This document shows, in pieces, positions 1 through 8,130 of a stretch of DNA of 64,000 nucleotides (position 1 is its first letter; each line of letters opens with the position of its first letter). Both the position numbers and the translations under genes were made by a program. The notes beneath the pieces are model-generated. The model saw nothing but the letters and a program-made list of their open reading frames with translations. It did not search any database and was not told where the DNA came from. The DNA comes from Alkalihalobacterium chitinilyticum. Lineage in GTDB: Bacteria > Bacillota > Bacilli > Bacillales > Bacillaceae_F. The DNA is taken from positions 1 to 64,000 of the forward strand of contig NZ_JAOTPO010000005.1 in assembly GCF_029028005.1 (NCBI RefSeq), written 5' to 3'.

Positions 1-123
1 AGATGAGATTTCCCATTACGTTAAGTAAGTAAGACCCCTTAGAGATGATGAGGTTGATAGGTCTCGGGTGGAAGCGTGGCGACACGTGGAGCTGAGAGAT
101 ACTAATCGGTCGAGGACTTATCC
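1..123 (+). rRNA. 23S ribosomal RNA, 3' end (partial)
   Basis: The first ~120 bases match the conserved end of bacterial 23S rRNA: the segments GGTCTCGGGTGGAAGCGTGG, GACACGTGGAGCTGAG and ACTAATCGGTCGAGGACTTA form the closing region of domain VI. The gene enters from the left edge, so only the tail is present. The exact last base is estimated from the usual Bacillus end just after GGACTTA. Confidence 0.95.
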
Positions 124-298
124 AAATATGAAAGGCGGAAATGCCTTGGTCAGATTTGCAGTGCATTGGAGCTTCAGAAGGCGAAGTGGTAACACTTCAA
201 CTGAGGAAGCGAAATGACACAAAAATCTAGGCATTGAAGCTAGACAAAAATAAAGCGTTGAATTCATCTAGCCATTATCCAGTTTTGAGAGAATCCTG
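124..298 (+). other. Post-23S spacer without a 5S gene
   Basis: About 175 bases between the 23S tail and the terminator. I looked for the conserved 5S core (GAACACGGAAGTTAAGC and flanks) and did not find it. A small hairpin, AAGGC/GCCTT, lies near 134-149. The segment TATCCAGTTTTGAGAGAATCC near 277 resembles the generic spacer found beside 16S, 23S and tRNA genes in bacilli. No tRNA fold was seen. The rRNA operon appears to end here without 5S. Confidence 0.6.
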
Positions 299-330
299 AA
301 AGCACAATCCCTAGAGGATTGTGCTTTTTT
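299..330 (+). terminator. rRNA operon terminator
   Basis: Perfect 12-bp inverted repeat AAAGCACAATCC / GGATTGTGCTTT with a 5-base loop, followed by a run of T. It lies about 175 bases after the 23S end and would end the rRNA transcript. Confidence 0.85.
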
Positions 331-530
331 ATGATGTTTTGCTTTGTTTTTTAGTGTTTGTTTATTTTTTTGTTCAATATTTTCAATGCAATGCTTACAG
401 CAACCGACTTCACCATTAAATTCATACCATACGTTACAAGTTAAAGAACTAATTATTGGTTACATAATTCATGTTCGAAAGTTAAATATTAGAGTTGATA
501 TGATAAGTAGAGAGAAAAGAGGAAATCAAC

Positions 531-1394
531 ATGGAACAACAACCTATGACATATGGTACTGATTATAAGCCCATTCCAGCCATTTCAGCAACTAGCGGTC
601 AAGGATTGGAAATTCTGCCTGATTTGTATAGTTACAACGTGCGCATCGTAAATATTTGTTTAGTCGGACATCGGTATGCCGATAATTTTGTTTTAGTTGA
701 TGCGGGCATGCCTGGCTCAGCCGATGAAATTATTGCTGCAACAGAAGAACGGTTTGGGGCAAACAGTTGTCCAAAGGCCATTTTTTTGACTCATGGTCAT
801 TTTGATCATGTTGGTTCTATTATGGAGTTAGTCAAGCATTGGAAGGTACCAGTGTATGCCTATCCATTAGAATTGCCTTTTCTTACAGGCAAGCAAAGTT
901 ATCCGGATCCTGACCCAACGGTTGAAGGCGGAATGATTGCAAAAATGTCGTCCTTTTTTCCGAATGAGCCGATTAACTTAGGTAAACATGTGCAACCATT
1001 GCCATCAAATGGAACTGTTCCTGAAATGGAAGGATTTTGTTGGGTACATACGCCTGGCCATACACCTGGTCATGTTTCTTATTTTAGAGATGAAGACGGA
1101 GCGCTGATTGCAGGAGATGCTTTTGTGACTGTTAAACAAGAATCGCTATATGCTGTTCTTACTCAAGAAAAGGAAATTAGTGGTCCTCCTCGTTATTTTA
1201 CTCCCGACTGGAAGTCAGCTTGGGAGTCAGTTAAAAAGTTAGAAGCACTAAAGCCTTCTCTTGCGATAACAGGACATGGATTACCTATGATTGGTGAGGA
1301 GCTTTCTAAAAATTTAAAGACACTTGCTGATGATTTTGGGCGAATTGCTGTTCCAGATTACGGGAAATATGTAGGGCAGCATCATAAACATTAG
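531..1394 (+). CDS. MBL-fold metallo-hydrolase
   Basis: A 287-residue protein of the metallo-beta-lactamase superfamily. The zinc-binding signature THGHFDH lies at residues 87-93, a second metal ligand in HTPGHTPGH near 175-183, GDAF near 195, and a late GHG near residue 248. These are the expected spaced ligands of a dinuclear zinc or iron hydrolase, but the substrate (thioester, lactone or other) cannot be read from the sequence. There is no signal peptide, so it is cytosolic. The start follows an AGAGGAAA ribosome-binding site. It stands alone between the rRNA operon and a small membrane-protein gene. Confidence 0.85.
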   Translation: MEQQPMTYGTDYKPIPAISATSGQGLEILPDLYSYNVRIVNICLVGHRYADNFVLVDAGMPGSADEIIAATEERFGANSCPKAIFLTHGHFDHVGSIMELVKHWKVPVYAYPLELPFLTGKQSYPDPDPTVEGGMIAKMSSFFPNEPINLGKHVQPLPSNGTVPEMEGFCWVHTPGHTPGHVSYFRDEDGALIAGDAFVTVKQESLYAVLTQEKEISGPPRYFTPDWKSAWESVKKLEALKPSLAITGHGLPMIGEELSKNLKTLADDFGRIAVPDYGKYVGQHHKH

Positions 1395-1418
1395 CGAAGT
1401 TAAAACTTTTCTTAAGTA

Positions 1419-1466
1419 GAAAAAGCTTTAGAGACACACCAGATTAGTGTTTTTAAAGCTTTTTCA
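1419..1466 (+). terminator. Hairpin after MBL hydrolase
   Basis: AAAAAGCTTTA pairs with TAAAGCTTTTT around a ~25-base loop just after the stop. The right arm supplies the T-rich tail. The large loop makes it a moderate candidate. Confidence 0.5.
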
Positions 1467-1602
1467 TGATTTATTGTATAGTAAGTCGAATTCCAAATAT
1501 AAATAAAATGTAATTTCACATGATCACAGAAAGTTCGTGTTGGTAACTAGAGATGTTAAACTCATTTTAAATGATATGTTATTGTTGGAAGGGGGAGTTA
1601 AA

Positions 1603-1758
1603 ATGGAAAATCAATTTTTTGTCGGTTGGGGAACACTCGCTCTAATTAATGCGGGGTTAGCACAAGGAAAAAATAGAACGGGGTTTAACTGGTTTTTACT
1701 CTCTATTATACTTGGACCGCTCGCAACACTCATTCTATTATTTTGTGAAAAAAGATAA
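1603..1758 (+). CDS. Small membrane protein (51 aa)
   Basis: A 51-residue protein of unknown function. An ATG at 1603 follows GGAAGGGGGAG at good spacing; the longer reading frame from 1537 has no ribosome-binding site, so I use the inner start. Residues ~5-19 and ~27-47 are hydrophobic, the second being a clear transmembrane stretch (FLLSIILGPLATLILLF), with a basic end (EKR). The pattern resembles small phospholipase_D-nuclease N-like membrane proteins, but I do not recognise a named family. Monocistronic by spacing. Confidence 0.6.
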   Translation: MENQFFVGWGTLALINAGLAQGKNRTGFNWFLLSIILGPLATLILLFCEKR

Positions 1759-1886
1759 GTAATAGGTTATCAGGCTATCAATTAAAATCTCTTTAAAAAA
1801 GTTTTTTTATTTTTTTTGGTATAATATGTTAAACTATAGGTGTTTTGAGAAGCTGTATTGATAAATTATAGCAAGAGGTGACCGTA

Positions 1887-2279
1887 ATGGGCGGAATCGT
1901 TTTATTTGATGGAGTTTGTAACTTTTGTCATCATAGTGTTCAGTTTATTCTAAAAAGGGATAAACGTGGTTATTTTAAATTTGCTTCCCTTCAAAGTGAT
2001 ATAGGGAAAAGACTATTAGATCAATATCATTTACCTCATGATATGAGCACTTTTGTTTTAATTGACAATGACAAACCGTTCATCAAATCAAGTGCTGCTC
2101 TACGTGTCTGTAAGTATTTAGATGGTTTTTGGAGGTTTATGGTTATCTTTCGTTTCATTCCAACACCCATTAGAAATATCGTCTACAATTTTATCGCCCA
2201 AAATCGATATCGCTGGTTCGGTCAAAGAGAAAGTTGTATGCTCCCAACACCAGAACAACGAAAGAGATTTTTAGATTAA
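1887..2279 (+). CDS. DCC-family thiol-disulfide oxidoreductase (DUF393)
   Basis: A 130-residue protein with the DUF393 signature FDGVCNFCH; the CxxC pair is Cys11 and Cys14. The family is named for its conserved DxxCxxC pattern and is predicted to have a thioredoxin-like fold; no substrate is established. The C-terminal YRWFGQRESC is also typical of the family. The start is set at the ATG because the AGAGGTG just upstream is the ribosome-binding site and contains the alternative GTG at 1878. The TIGR01777 epimerase gene follows 19 bases later, suggesting co-transcription. Confidence 0.85.
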   Translation: MGGIVLFDGVCNFCHHSVQFILKRDKRGYFKFASLQSDIGKRLLDQYHLPHDMSTFVLIDNDKPFIKSSAALRVCKYLDGFWRFMVIFRFIPTPIRNIVYNFIAQNRYRWFGQRESCMLPTPEQRKRFLD

Positions 2280-2298
2280 AAGGGAAGGGCTTGATTGG

Positions 2299-3216
2299 AT
2301 GAGTAAAAAAATCATTTTAGCAGGCGGGTCTGGTTTTTTAGGAAGCTCGCTAGCACATTTTTTGATCGGGAAAGGATATAAAGTCGTTATCCTGACAAGG
2401 GGCGTGTCCAAAGAACAGGATACAATTCGATATATACATTGGGATGGAAAAACCCTCGATGACCAGTGGCAGAAAGAAATTGATCGCAGTTACGCAATCG
2501 TTAATTTCACTGGTAAAAGTGTTAATTGCATTTACACAAAGGCCAATAAAGAAGAAATCATTTTATCGAGACTTAACTCTGTTAAAGTTTTAAAAGAAGC
2601 CATAAAAAATTGTGACCATCCACCTCAATCTTTTGTTCAAGCGGGTTCTCTAGCCATTTTTGGTGATACTCGAGAAGTTTGTGATGAGGATTCTAAGCTT
2701 GGAGACGGGTTTTCAGTGGATGTTTGTAAGCAATGGGAAGAAGAATTCTTTAAAGAAACCCTACCTGAGACAAGACAAGTATTACTTCGAATTGGTTTTG
2801 CATTAGGAAGAAATGGTGGTGCTCTCGATCCATTAATAAAATTAACCAAAATGAACTTAGGTGGAACAGTAGGAACTGGTAAACAGTTTATTAGTTGGTT
2901 ACATATTGACGATTTGAATGAGATGTTTTTTCAATCGATTGAAAATGAAAACTATACTGGAGTATTCAATGCAACGGTACCCAACCCAGTTACTAACAAA
3001 GAGTTTATGCAGAAGCTACGTAAAGTCATGGGGAAAGGCTGGAGTCCGCCCGCACCAACACCATTTGTATGGCTCGGTGCCTATCTCTTCATGAGAACAG
3101 AACCTAGTCTTGCGTTAACCGGAAGAAACTGTATTCCCAAAAAACTGCAAGAGAAGAAGTTTCAATTTCAGTTTACTGACCTGGAACAGACTTTAGAGGA
3201 TTTAATTTACACGTAA
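2299..3216 (+). CDS. TIGR01777 family NAD(P)-binding epimerase
   Basis: A 305-residue member of the extended short-chain dehydrogenase family (YfcH/YfhF-like, TIGR01777). The N-terminal GGSGFLG at residues 9-15 is the Rossmann dinucleotide-binding loop. The internal WDGK and INFTGKSVN-type segment and a C-terminal DUF1731-like end (TGRNCIPKKL) complete the family layout and full length. Substrate unknown. The ribosome-binding site AGGGAAGGG lies before the ATG. It probably forms an operon with the DCC protein upstream. Confidence 0.85.
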   Translation: MSKKIILAGGSGFLGSSLAHFLIGKGYKVVILTRGVSKEQDTIRYIHWDGKTLDDQWQKEIDRSYAIVNFTGKSVNCIYTKANKEEIILSRLNSVKVLKEAIKNCDHPPQSFVQAGSLAIFGDTREVCDEDSKLGDGFSVDVCKQWEEEFFKETLPETRQVLLRIGFALGRNGGALDPLIKLTKMNLGGTVGTGKQFISWLHIDDLNEMFFQSIENENYTGVFNATVPNPVTNKEFMQKLRKVMGKGWSPPAPTPFVWLGAYLFMRTEPSLALTGRNCIPKKLQEKKFQFQFTDLEQTLEDLIYT

Positions 3217-3298
3217 ATTTTAAATAAAGTCACTGTATTTATCCTTATTTCATCACCTCCTTTAAAAAAATCAGCAGATGCCTTGTGCAGTTGTCCAT

Positions 3299-3326
3299 AC
3301 CATTTCTGGACATTTTACATATGGTA
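3299..3326 (+). promoter_or_regulatory. Candidate SigK promoter of coat gene
   Basis: CATATGGTA at 3318-3326 matches the SigK -10 consensus CATANNNTA, and an AC at 3299-3300 lies 17 bases upstream where the short -35 is expected. The gene it precedes encodes a coat protein, which is normally made in the mother cell under SigK. Confidence 0.55.
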
Positions 3327-3356
3327 AACTATCACGAGTAAAGGAGGACCTCATTA

Positions 3357-3734
3357 ATGAGTAACCAAATTGATTTAGAAGCTGCAAATGTAAATAAAGA
3401 AATTCAAAGCTCTGAGGAGTTAATTCATATCCTAAATTCATGTGATGTTACAGTGAGTACAACAGATACGAAAGCTGCGATCTCTTTACAAGCTTCTTTA
3501 CAAGCAGTCATTGCGTTAATCGTAAACATTGCCATTGCAGATAGCACTAAAGCTGATACGATTACTCAAGAATTGTTACAAACTTCAAAAATCAAACAAC
3601 AAACGGTACAAAAAATCGTTATCGACGGTTCACAAAACGTGGATGTCACAACAACAGACACACAAATCGCTGCGAACATCCAAGTCCTGCTTCAACTTCT
3701 AATCGCGTTGCTAGTTGAAATAGATGTTCTTTAA
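3357..3734 (+). CDS. Spore coat protein, CotX/CotV-like
   Basis: A 125-residue protein made of two similar halves, near residues 29-62 and 91-125. Each half has a V-x-V-[ST]-TTDT segment followed by a hydrophobic helix rich in Q, A, L, I and V. This is the Spore Coat Protein X/V domain architecture, the insoluble-fraction crust/coat proteins. It ends on the second repeat. A strong AAGGAGG site precedes the ATG and a SigK-like promoter lies upstream. It stands alone, closed by a perfect terminator. Confidence 0.85.
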   Translation: MSNQIDLEAANVNKEIQSSEELIHILNSCDVTVSTTDTKAAISLQASLQAVIALIVNIAIADSTKADTITQELLQTSKIKQQTVQKIVIDGSQNVDVTTTDTQIAANIQVLLQLLIALLVEIDVL

Positions 3735-3743
3735 TTTTATTCG

Positions 3744-3773
3744 AAAAGGCTGACTATAACAGGTCAGCCTTTT
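3744..3773 (+). terminator. Terminator of coat gene
   Basis: Perfect 11-bp stem AAAAGGCTGAC / GTCAGCCTTTT with an 8-base loop immediately after the coat protein stop. Confidence 0.85.
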
Positions 3774-3821
3774 CCCCGTTTATTACCTTTCCAGTTACAT
3801 AAAATTATTTCAAAATAGCTA

Positions 3822-3878
3822 TTTACTAATAAAATATAACCCTTTATAATAGTCAACGGTAGTATGATGTCAGACATC
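3822..3878 (+). promoter_or_regulatory. nupC promoter and GntR-like operator
   Basis: TTTACT (3822-3827), a 17-base spacer and TATAAT (3845-3850) form a SigA-type promoter. Just downstream of the expected start point is GATGTC-A-GACATC (3866-3878), a perfect 13-bp palindrome whose TGTCAGACA core resembles FadR/GntR-subfamily operators. A wider ATGATGT...ACATCAT pair (3864-3887) overlaps it. The position suits a repressor that blocks transcription start. Confidence 0.5.
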
Positions 3879-4094
3879 CTACATCATGATTTTATTATCG
3901 TGTTCCTTGTAGAGTCATGAAATGGTAATGTCTAGGACGAGTCTACAACTATAGTGTTTTTTACAATTCCTATATAAGCTCAACTCTTCTTGTAAAACGT
4001 GTTTGTAACCGTTTTATAGGATTGCAGGAAACTGCAAAATGGACAATCAAGTAAGTTACAACATTATGAAAAAGACTGGAAAGGTTAGTGTTTT
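3879..4094 (+). other. Structured leader before nupC
   Basis: About 215 untranslated bases. They hold an inverted repeat TTGTAGA / TCTACAA closing a ~28-base inner region (about 3909-3950), a TAAAACG / CGTTTTA pair (about 3993-4019), and a TTGCAG-GAAA-CTGCAA tetraloop hairpin (about 4022-4037). I do not recognise a known riboswitch; the purine aptamer core is absent. Confidence 0.35.
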
Positions 4095-5312
4095 ATGAAT
4101 TTTTTATGGGGTATTTTTGGGATTATTACTGTATTTTTGATTGCGTTTCTTTTCTCAACGAACCGTAAAGCGATAAAACTACAAACGATTCTTGGAGGCT
4201 TAGCAATTCAGCTTACATTTGCTTTTATCGTATTAAAATGGGACATGGGTCGAGCGGCACTTCAATGGTTAACATTACGGGTGACAGATATTATTGGTTA
4301 TGCAAATGAAGGAATTGACTTTTTATTCGGTGGTTTTTTTGTGGAGGGATCGAATATTGGGTTTGTCTTTGCTTTTCAAGTGCTAACCGTTATTATTTTC
4401 TTTTCGGCACTCATCTCTGTACTTTATTATATGGGAGTTATGCAATGGCTGATATTATTAATTGGTGGAGCACTCTCAAAAGTTTTAGGTACTAGTAAAG
4501 CTGAATCGATGTCAGCCGCAGCTAACATATTTGTTGGTCAAACGGAAGCACCTCTTGTTGTACGTCCTTACTTAAGTAAGATGACGAATTCTGAACTATT
4601 TGCGGTTATGACTGGGGGACTTGCGTCTGTAGCTGGATCTGTTTTAATTGGTTATTCATTGCTAGGCGTACCGTTAGAATATTTGTTAGCGGCTAGCTTT
4701 ATGGCAGCACCAGCAGGTCTCATTATGGCAAAAATGATAATGCCAGAAACAGAAACAGTTACAATAACAGACGATGTTAAGATTGAGAAAGATACTGAAT
4801 CAGCCAACGTCATTGATGCCGCAGCACGCGGGGCTGGTGTAGGTCTTCAGCTAGCGCTTAATGTCGGTGCGATGCTGCTGGCTTTTATCGCTTTAATTGC
4901 CTTAATAAACGGTATGTTAAGCGGTGTTGGTAGTTGGTTTGGGTTTGAAGGGCTAACGCTGGATATGATCTTAGGCGTTCTTTTTGCACCGATCGCGTTT
5001 GCTGTTGGAGTTCCATGGTCGGAAGCGTTAGCAGCAGGGAGTTTTATCGGCCAAAAGCTTGTCCTTAATGAGTTTGTTGCTTATGCATCTTTTGCACCAG
5101 AAATTCCTCAGTTAACGGACAAAACTGTTGCCGTTGTTAGTTTTGCGCTTTGTGGATTTGCTAACTTAAGTTCAATGGCGATTCTTTTAGGGGGACTTGG
5201 TGGACTAGCACCAGACCGTCGCAGTGATATTGCTCGCTTTGGTTTACGTGCTGTACTAGCGGGTTCACTAGCCTCATTATTAAGTGCTGCTATTGCTGGT
5301 ATGTTGCTTTAA
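4095..5312 (+). CDS. nupC: Concentrative nucleoside transporter (NupC/CNT family)
   Basis: A 405-residue inner-membrane nucleoside:cation symporter. The family signature [13 protein letters not shown] and the downstream [12 protein letters not shown] segment form the substrate-binding loops of CNT transporters. Further hydrophobic segments give the expected number of membrane spans at normal family length. It imports nucleosides driven by proton or sodium flux. The gene has its own promoter, a GntR-like operator and a long leader, so it is regulated separately from its neighbours, and it ends at a strong terminator. The symbol denotes family, not proven specificity. Confidence 0.9.
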   Translation: MNFLWGIFGIITVFLIAFLFSTNRKAIKLQTILGGLAIQLTFAFIVLKWDMGRAALQWLTLRVTDIIGYANEGIDFLFGGFFVEGSNIGFVFAFQVLTVIIFFSALISVLYYMGVMQWLILLIGGALSKVLGTSKAESMSAAANIFVGQTEAPLVVRPYLSKMTNSELFAVMTGGLASVAGSVLIGYSLLGVPLEYLLAASFMAAPAGLIMAKMIMPETETVTITDDVKIEKDTESANVIDAAARGAGVGLQLALNVGAMLLAFIALIALINGMLSGVGSWFGFEGLTLDMILGVLFAPIAFAVGVPWSEALAAGSFIGQKLVLNEFVAYASFAPEIPQLTDKTVAVVSFALCGFANLSSMAILLGGLGGLAPDRRSDIARFGLRAVLAGSLASLLSAAIAGMLL

Positions 5313-5332
5313 TTATATAAGAAGAATAAAAG

Positions 5333-5384
5333 AAAACCTCCTAATCGTGGATTTATTTGTACTGATACGATATGGAGGTTTTTT
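5333..5384 (+). terminator. Terminator of nupC
   Basis: AAAACCTCC pairs with GGAGGTTTT and an inner ATCGT pairs with ACGAT; a T-rich tail follows. Confidence 0.8.
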
Positions 5385-5506
5385 ATTGTTTTAGTTCCTT
5401 TATTTAACCTACAATATTAGAAAGGGTTTCTTACTTAAATATATGCAACAAACAAGTGTATACTATCTTATAGCAAACGAACAATTTAATTGTAGGGGTT
5501 ACGACT

Positions 5507-7246
5507 ATGTGGGAACTTTTATTTGTTATGATTGAAAGACTTGGGATTATTATTGCTGTAGCATTTGTTTTGACGCGATTAAAATTTGTACGTCATTTAA
5601 TCGATAAACAAGAAATTTCTAAGTCACATAAAATAGCTGTTATTGTCATTTTCGGATTATTTGGTATTATCGGGACCTATTCCGGTATCACGATAAATGT
5701 TTCCGATGCAACATACAGCCGAATTGTTCTAGATGTTGGGGAAAGCGAAGCCATTGCTAATTACCGAGTGATTGGTGTCGTTGTAGCCGGATTGCTCGGT
5801 GGATGGGCTGTTGGATTAGGGGCTGGGGTTATTGCTGGAGTTCACCGGTTTTTGTTAGGGGGATTTACAGGTCTAGCTTGTGGTTTATCAGCGATTATAT
5901 CGGGTTTAATTGCAGGGTACTTTTATAAAAAAACGAAAGAAAGTAACAATATTGTCTCTATTAAAACAGCTCTTTTCGTCGGAATGGGTGCAGAAGCTGT
6001 TCAAATGGCATTAATTTTAATCATGGCAAGGCCATATGAACAAGCATTAAGACTCGTTGAAAGTATTGGTATTCCAATGATTATTGCCAATGGAATCGGA
6101 ACGGCAATCTTTATTTTAATTATTCGTAATGTCCTAAATGAAGAGGAAAAGAGAGGCTCGCTTCAAGCCCAAAAAGCACTTAAACTCGCCGATTTAACGT
6201 TAAAATATTTACGAAGTGGTTTATCAACGAAAACAGCACAACCAACGTGCGAAATATTGCTGAAGGAAATTGATGCAGATGCTGTTTCTGTTACAAACAA
6301 AGAAAAGGTGTTAGCTTTTGTCGGCGAAGGGGAAGAACATCATTTAGCGAATGAAGAAATAAAAACAGAGGCAACAAAACGAGTTTTAAGAGAAGGGCAC
6401 CTTGTAATCGCTCATTCATGGGAAATTCAATGTAGGCATAATGATTGTCCTCTTCAGGCAGCAGTGATTGCTCCACTCAAGTTAAAGGAACAAACAATCG
6501 GTACGATCAAATTTTACTTTAAGTCAGAAAAACAAATCTCACCGATGATTATTGAGTTAAGTAAAGGCTTATCGACCTTGTTAAGTCATCAACTGGAGTT
6601 GTCAGAAGTAGAGCGACATTTAGAGCTTGCTAAACAGGCTGAAATTAAAGCATTGCAAGCACAAGTCAGTCCTCACTTTTTATTTAATGCATTAAACACC
6701 ATTGTTGCACTCATTCGAACAGATCCAATGAAAGCAAGAAAACTATTGATTTCACTCTCCAACTTCTTTAGACAAAATCTAGCTGGAACAACGGCAACAG
6801 AAGTGACACTAGAGGATGAATTAAATCATGTTAGAGCTTATTTATCGATTGAAGAAGCAAGGTTTTCCGATAAGCTAACCATTAAATATGAAATTGATGA
6901 AGGTGTACTTTATTACAAAGTGCCGCCAATGACTTTACAGCCGATTGTGGAAAATGCAATCAAGCATGGGGTAAAACAATTAACAGATGATAGTTTTATT
7001 TTAATTCGTATTCGAAAACATCAGGAGAATGTAACGATTACAGTTCAAGATAACGGTATCGGTATGACAGAAGAGCGGCAATTAGAGTTAGGGCAAGAAG
7101 GTGTTGCCTCTAAAACTGGAACTGGGATTGGACTTTATAACTTAAATCGTCGCCTACAAATGATGTATGGAGATACAGCAACGTTGCAAGTGGAAAGTGT
7201 AGTAAATCAAGGGACAAGTATATCGTTTACAATAGGAAAAAAGTGA
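5507..7246 (+). CDS. lytS: LytS-family sensor histidine kinase
   Basis: A 579-residue membrane sensor. Residues ~1-205 hold the 5TM/5TMR-LYT sensor region with the characteristic NYRVIGVVVAGLLGG segment, ~215-365 a GAF-like domain, and the remainder a HisK_6TM-type kinase. The phosphoacceptor is His390 in QVSPHFLFNALNT; the N box is VENAIKHG near 480 and the G box DNGIGM near 515. It phosphorylates the LytTR regulator encoded 12 bases downstream. Homologues in bacilli and E. coli (LytS, BtsS, YpdA) respond to pyruvate or membrane state and control carriers next door, which fits the cstA gene here. Confidence 0.92.
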   Translation: MWELLFVMIERLGIIIAVAFVLTRLKFVRHLIDKQEISKSHKIAVIVIFGLFGIIGTYSGITINVSDATYSRIVLDVGESEAIANYRVIGVVVAGLLGGWAVGLGAGVIAGVHRFLLGGFTGLACGLSAIISGLIAGYFYKKTKESNNIVSIKTALFVGMGAEAVQMALILIMARPYEQALRLVESIGIPMIIANGIGTAIFILIIRNVLNEEEKRGSLQAQKALKLADLTLKYLRSGLSTKTAQPTCEILLKEIDADAVSVTNKEKVLAFVGEGEEHHLANEEIKTEATKRVLREGHLVIAHSWEIQCRHNDCPLQAAVIAPLKLKEQTIGTIKFYFKSEKQISPMIIELSKGLSTLLSHQLELSEVERHLELAKQAEIKALQAQVSPHFLFNALNTIVALIRTDPMKARKLLISLSNFFRQNLAGTTATEVTLEDELNHVRAYLSIEEARFSDKLTIKYEIDEGVLYYKVPPMTLQPIVENAIKHGVKQLTDDSFILIRIRKHQENVTITVQDNGIGMTEERQLELGQEGVASKTGTGIGLYNLNRRLQMMYGDTATLQVESVVNQGTSISFTIGKK

Positions 7247-7258
7247 GGAAACCGTAGA

Positions 7259-7990
7259 ATGAATAGAAAAATGAAGACGATTATTATTGATGATGAGCCG
7301 TTAAGTCGTGATGAGCTGAAATTTCTTTTAGAAAGTTTTAACGATATTGAAATCATTGCAGAAGCCGACTCTGGAGAAAAAGGGCTTGAACTGATCATGA
7401 CAAAAGAGCCTGATATTGTGTTTATCGATATTGAAATGCCACAAATGTCAGGTTTAGATTTAGCACGAGCGATCCAAAACATGAAAAAGACACCACTTAT
7501 CATCTTTGCGACCGCTTACCCAAATTACGCAGCTAAAGCGTTTCGTGTCGATGCTGTAGATTATTTACTTAAACCATTTGATGAAGAGCAGCTTTTTGAA
7601 ACGATGACAAGAGTAAAGGAACGTCTAAAACAGGAAGATAAAATGGACCAACTCAGTCCAATTGCACGCTTAGCAGTAGAAGACGAAGGGCGAATCGTCT
7701 ACTTATCCCCATCCGACATTGTTTATTTATACCGTGAGGAAAGAGAGACGATTATTTGTACAAAAGAAAGAAGGTTCAGTTTGAAAACACCCATTAAAGA
7801 ATTAGAAGAAAAGTTGAAAGGGTATCCGTTCTTTAGAACCCACAAAAGTTACTTAGTAAATCTCGATAAAATTGAAGAGCTCATCCCATGGTTTAATGGT
7901 GCCTATCAATTGAAAGTGGAAGGAAAGCAAGATGAGATCCCTGTTAGTCGTAACTATGTAAAATCGCTAAGAGAACGTTTGGAGCTTTGA
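7259..7990 (+). CDS. lytT: LytT/LytR-family response regulator
   Basis: A 243-residue regulator with an N-terminal receiver domain (acidic pair Asp11/Asp12, phosphoacceptor Asp57 in FIDIEMP, Lys in LLKPFD) and a C-terminal LytTR DNA-binding domain from about residue 135 (FFRTHKSYLVNL and PVSRNYVK are family hallmarks). It is the partner of the kinase just upstream. A 21-bp-spaced direct repeat in the region before cstA is a candidate binding site, so the likely target is the downstream carrier gene. Confidence 0.92.
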   Translation: MNRKMKTIIIDDEPLSRDELKFLLESFNDIEIIAEADSGEKGLELIMTKEPDIVFIDIEMPQMSGLDLARAIQNMKKTPLIIFATAYPNYAAKAFRVDAVDYLLKPFDEEQLFETMTRVKERLKQEDKMDQLSPIARLAVEDEGRIVYLSPSDIVYLYREERETIICTKERRFSLKTPIKELEEKLKGYPFFRTHKSYLVNLDKIEELIPWFNGAYQLKVEGKQDEIPVSRNYVKSLRERLEL

Positions 7991-8016
7991 GTTTCACCGT
8001 ATAATCTCAAATACAT

Positions 8017-8044
8017 ACATGTTAGCATCCTCTTTCGACATGTT
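8017..8044 (+). promoter_or_regulatory. Candidate LytTR operator before cstA
   Basis: ACATGTT occurs at 8017-8023 and again at 8038-8044. The direct repeats are exactly 21 bp apart, two helical turns, which is the usual layout for LytTR regulators. It lies between the regulator gene and the carrier gene. Match to the published half-site consensus is only partial. Confidence 0.45.
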
Positions 8045-8130
8045 GAACAGGTTTTCGTCACAAATTGTTCAAAGATGATAGAATAATAGCATGATGAAAA
8101 CGCATTCAAAATAGAAAGAGGTGTTCATAA

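Noticed and set aside
344-562. 72-codon open frame after the rRNA terminator
   Set aside because: No ribosome-binding site, hydrophobic and Cys-rich in a random-looking way, and it overlaps the well-supported start of the MBL gene.
3850-4094. Purine riboswitch before nupC
   Set aside because: The conserved purine aptamer loops and closing stem are not present, although hairpins are.
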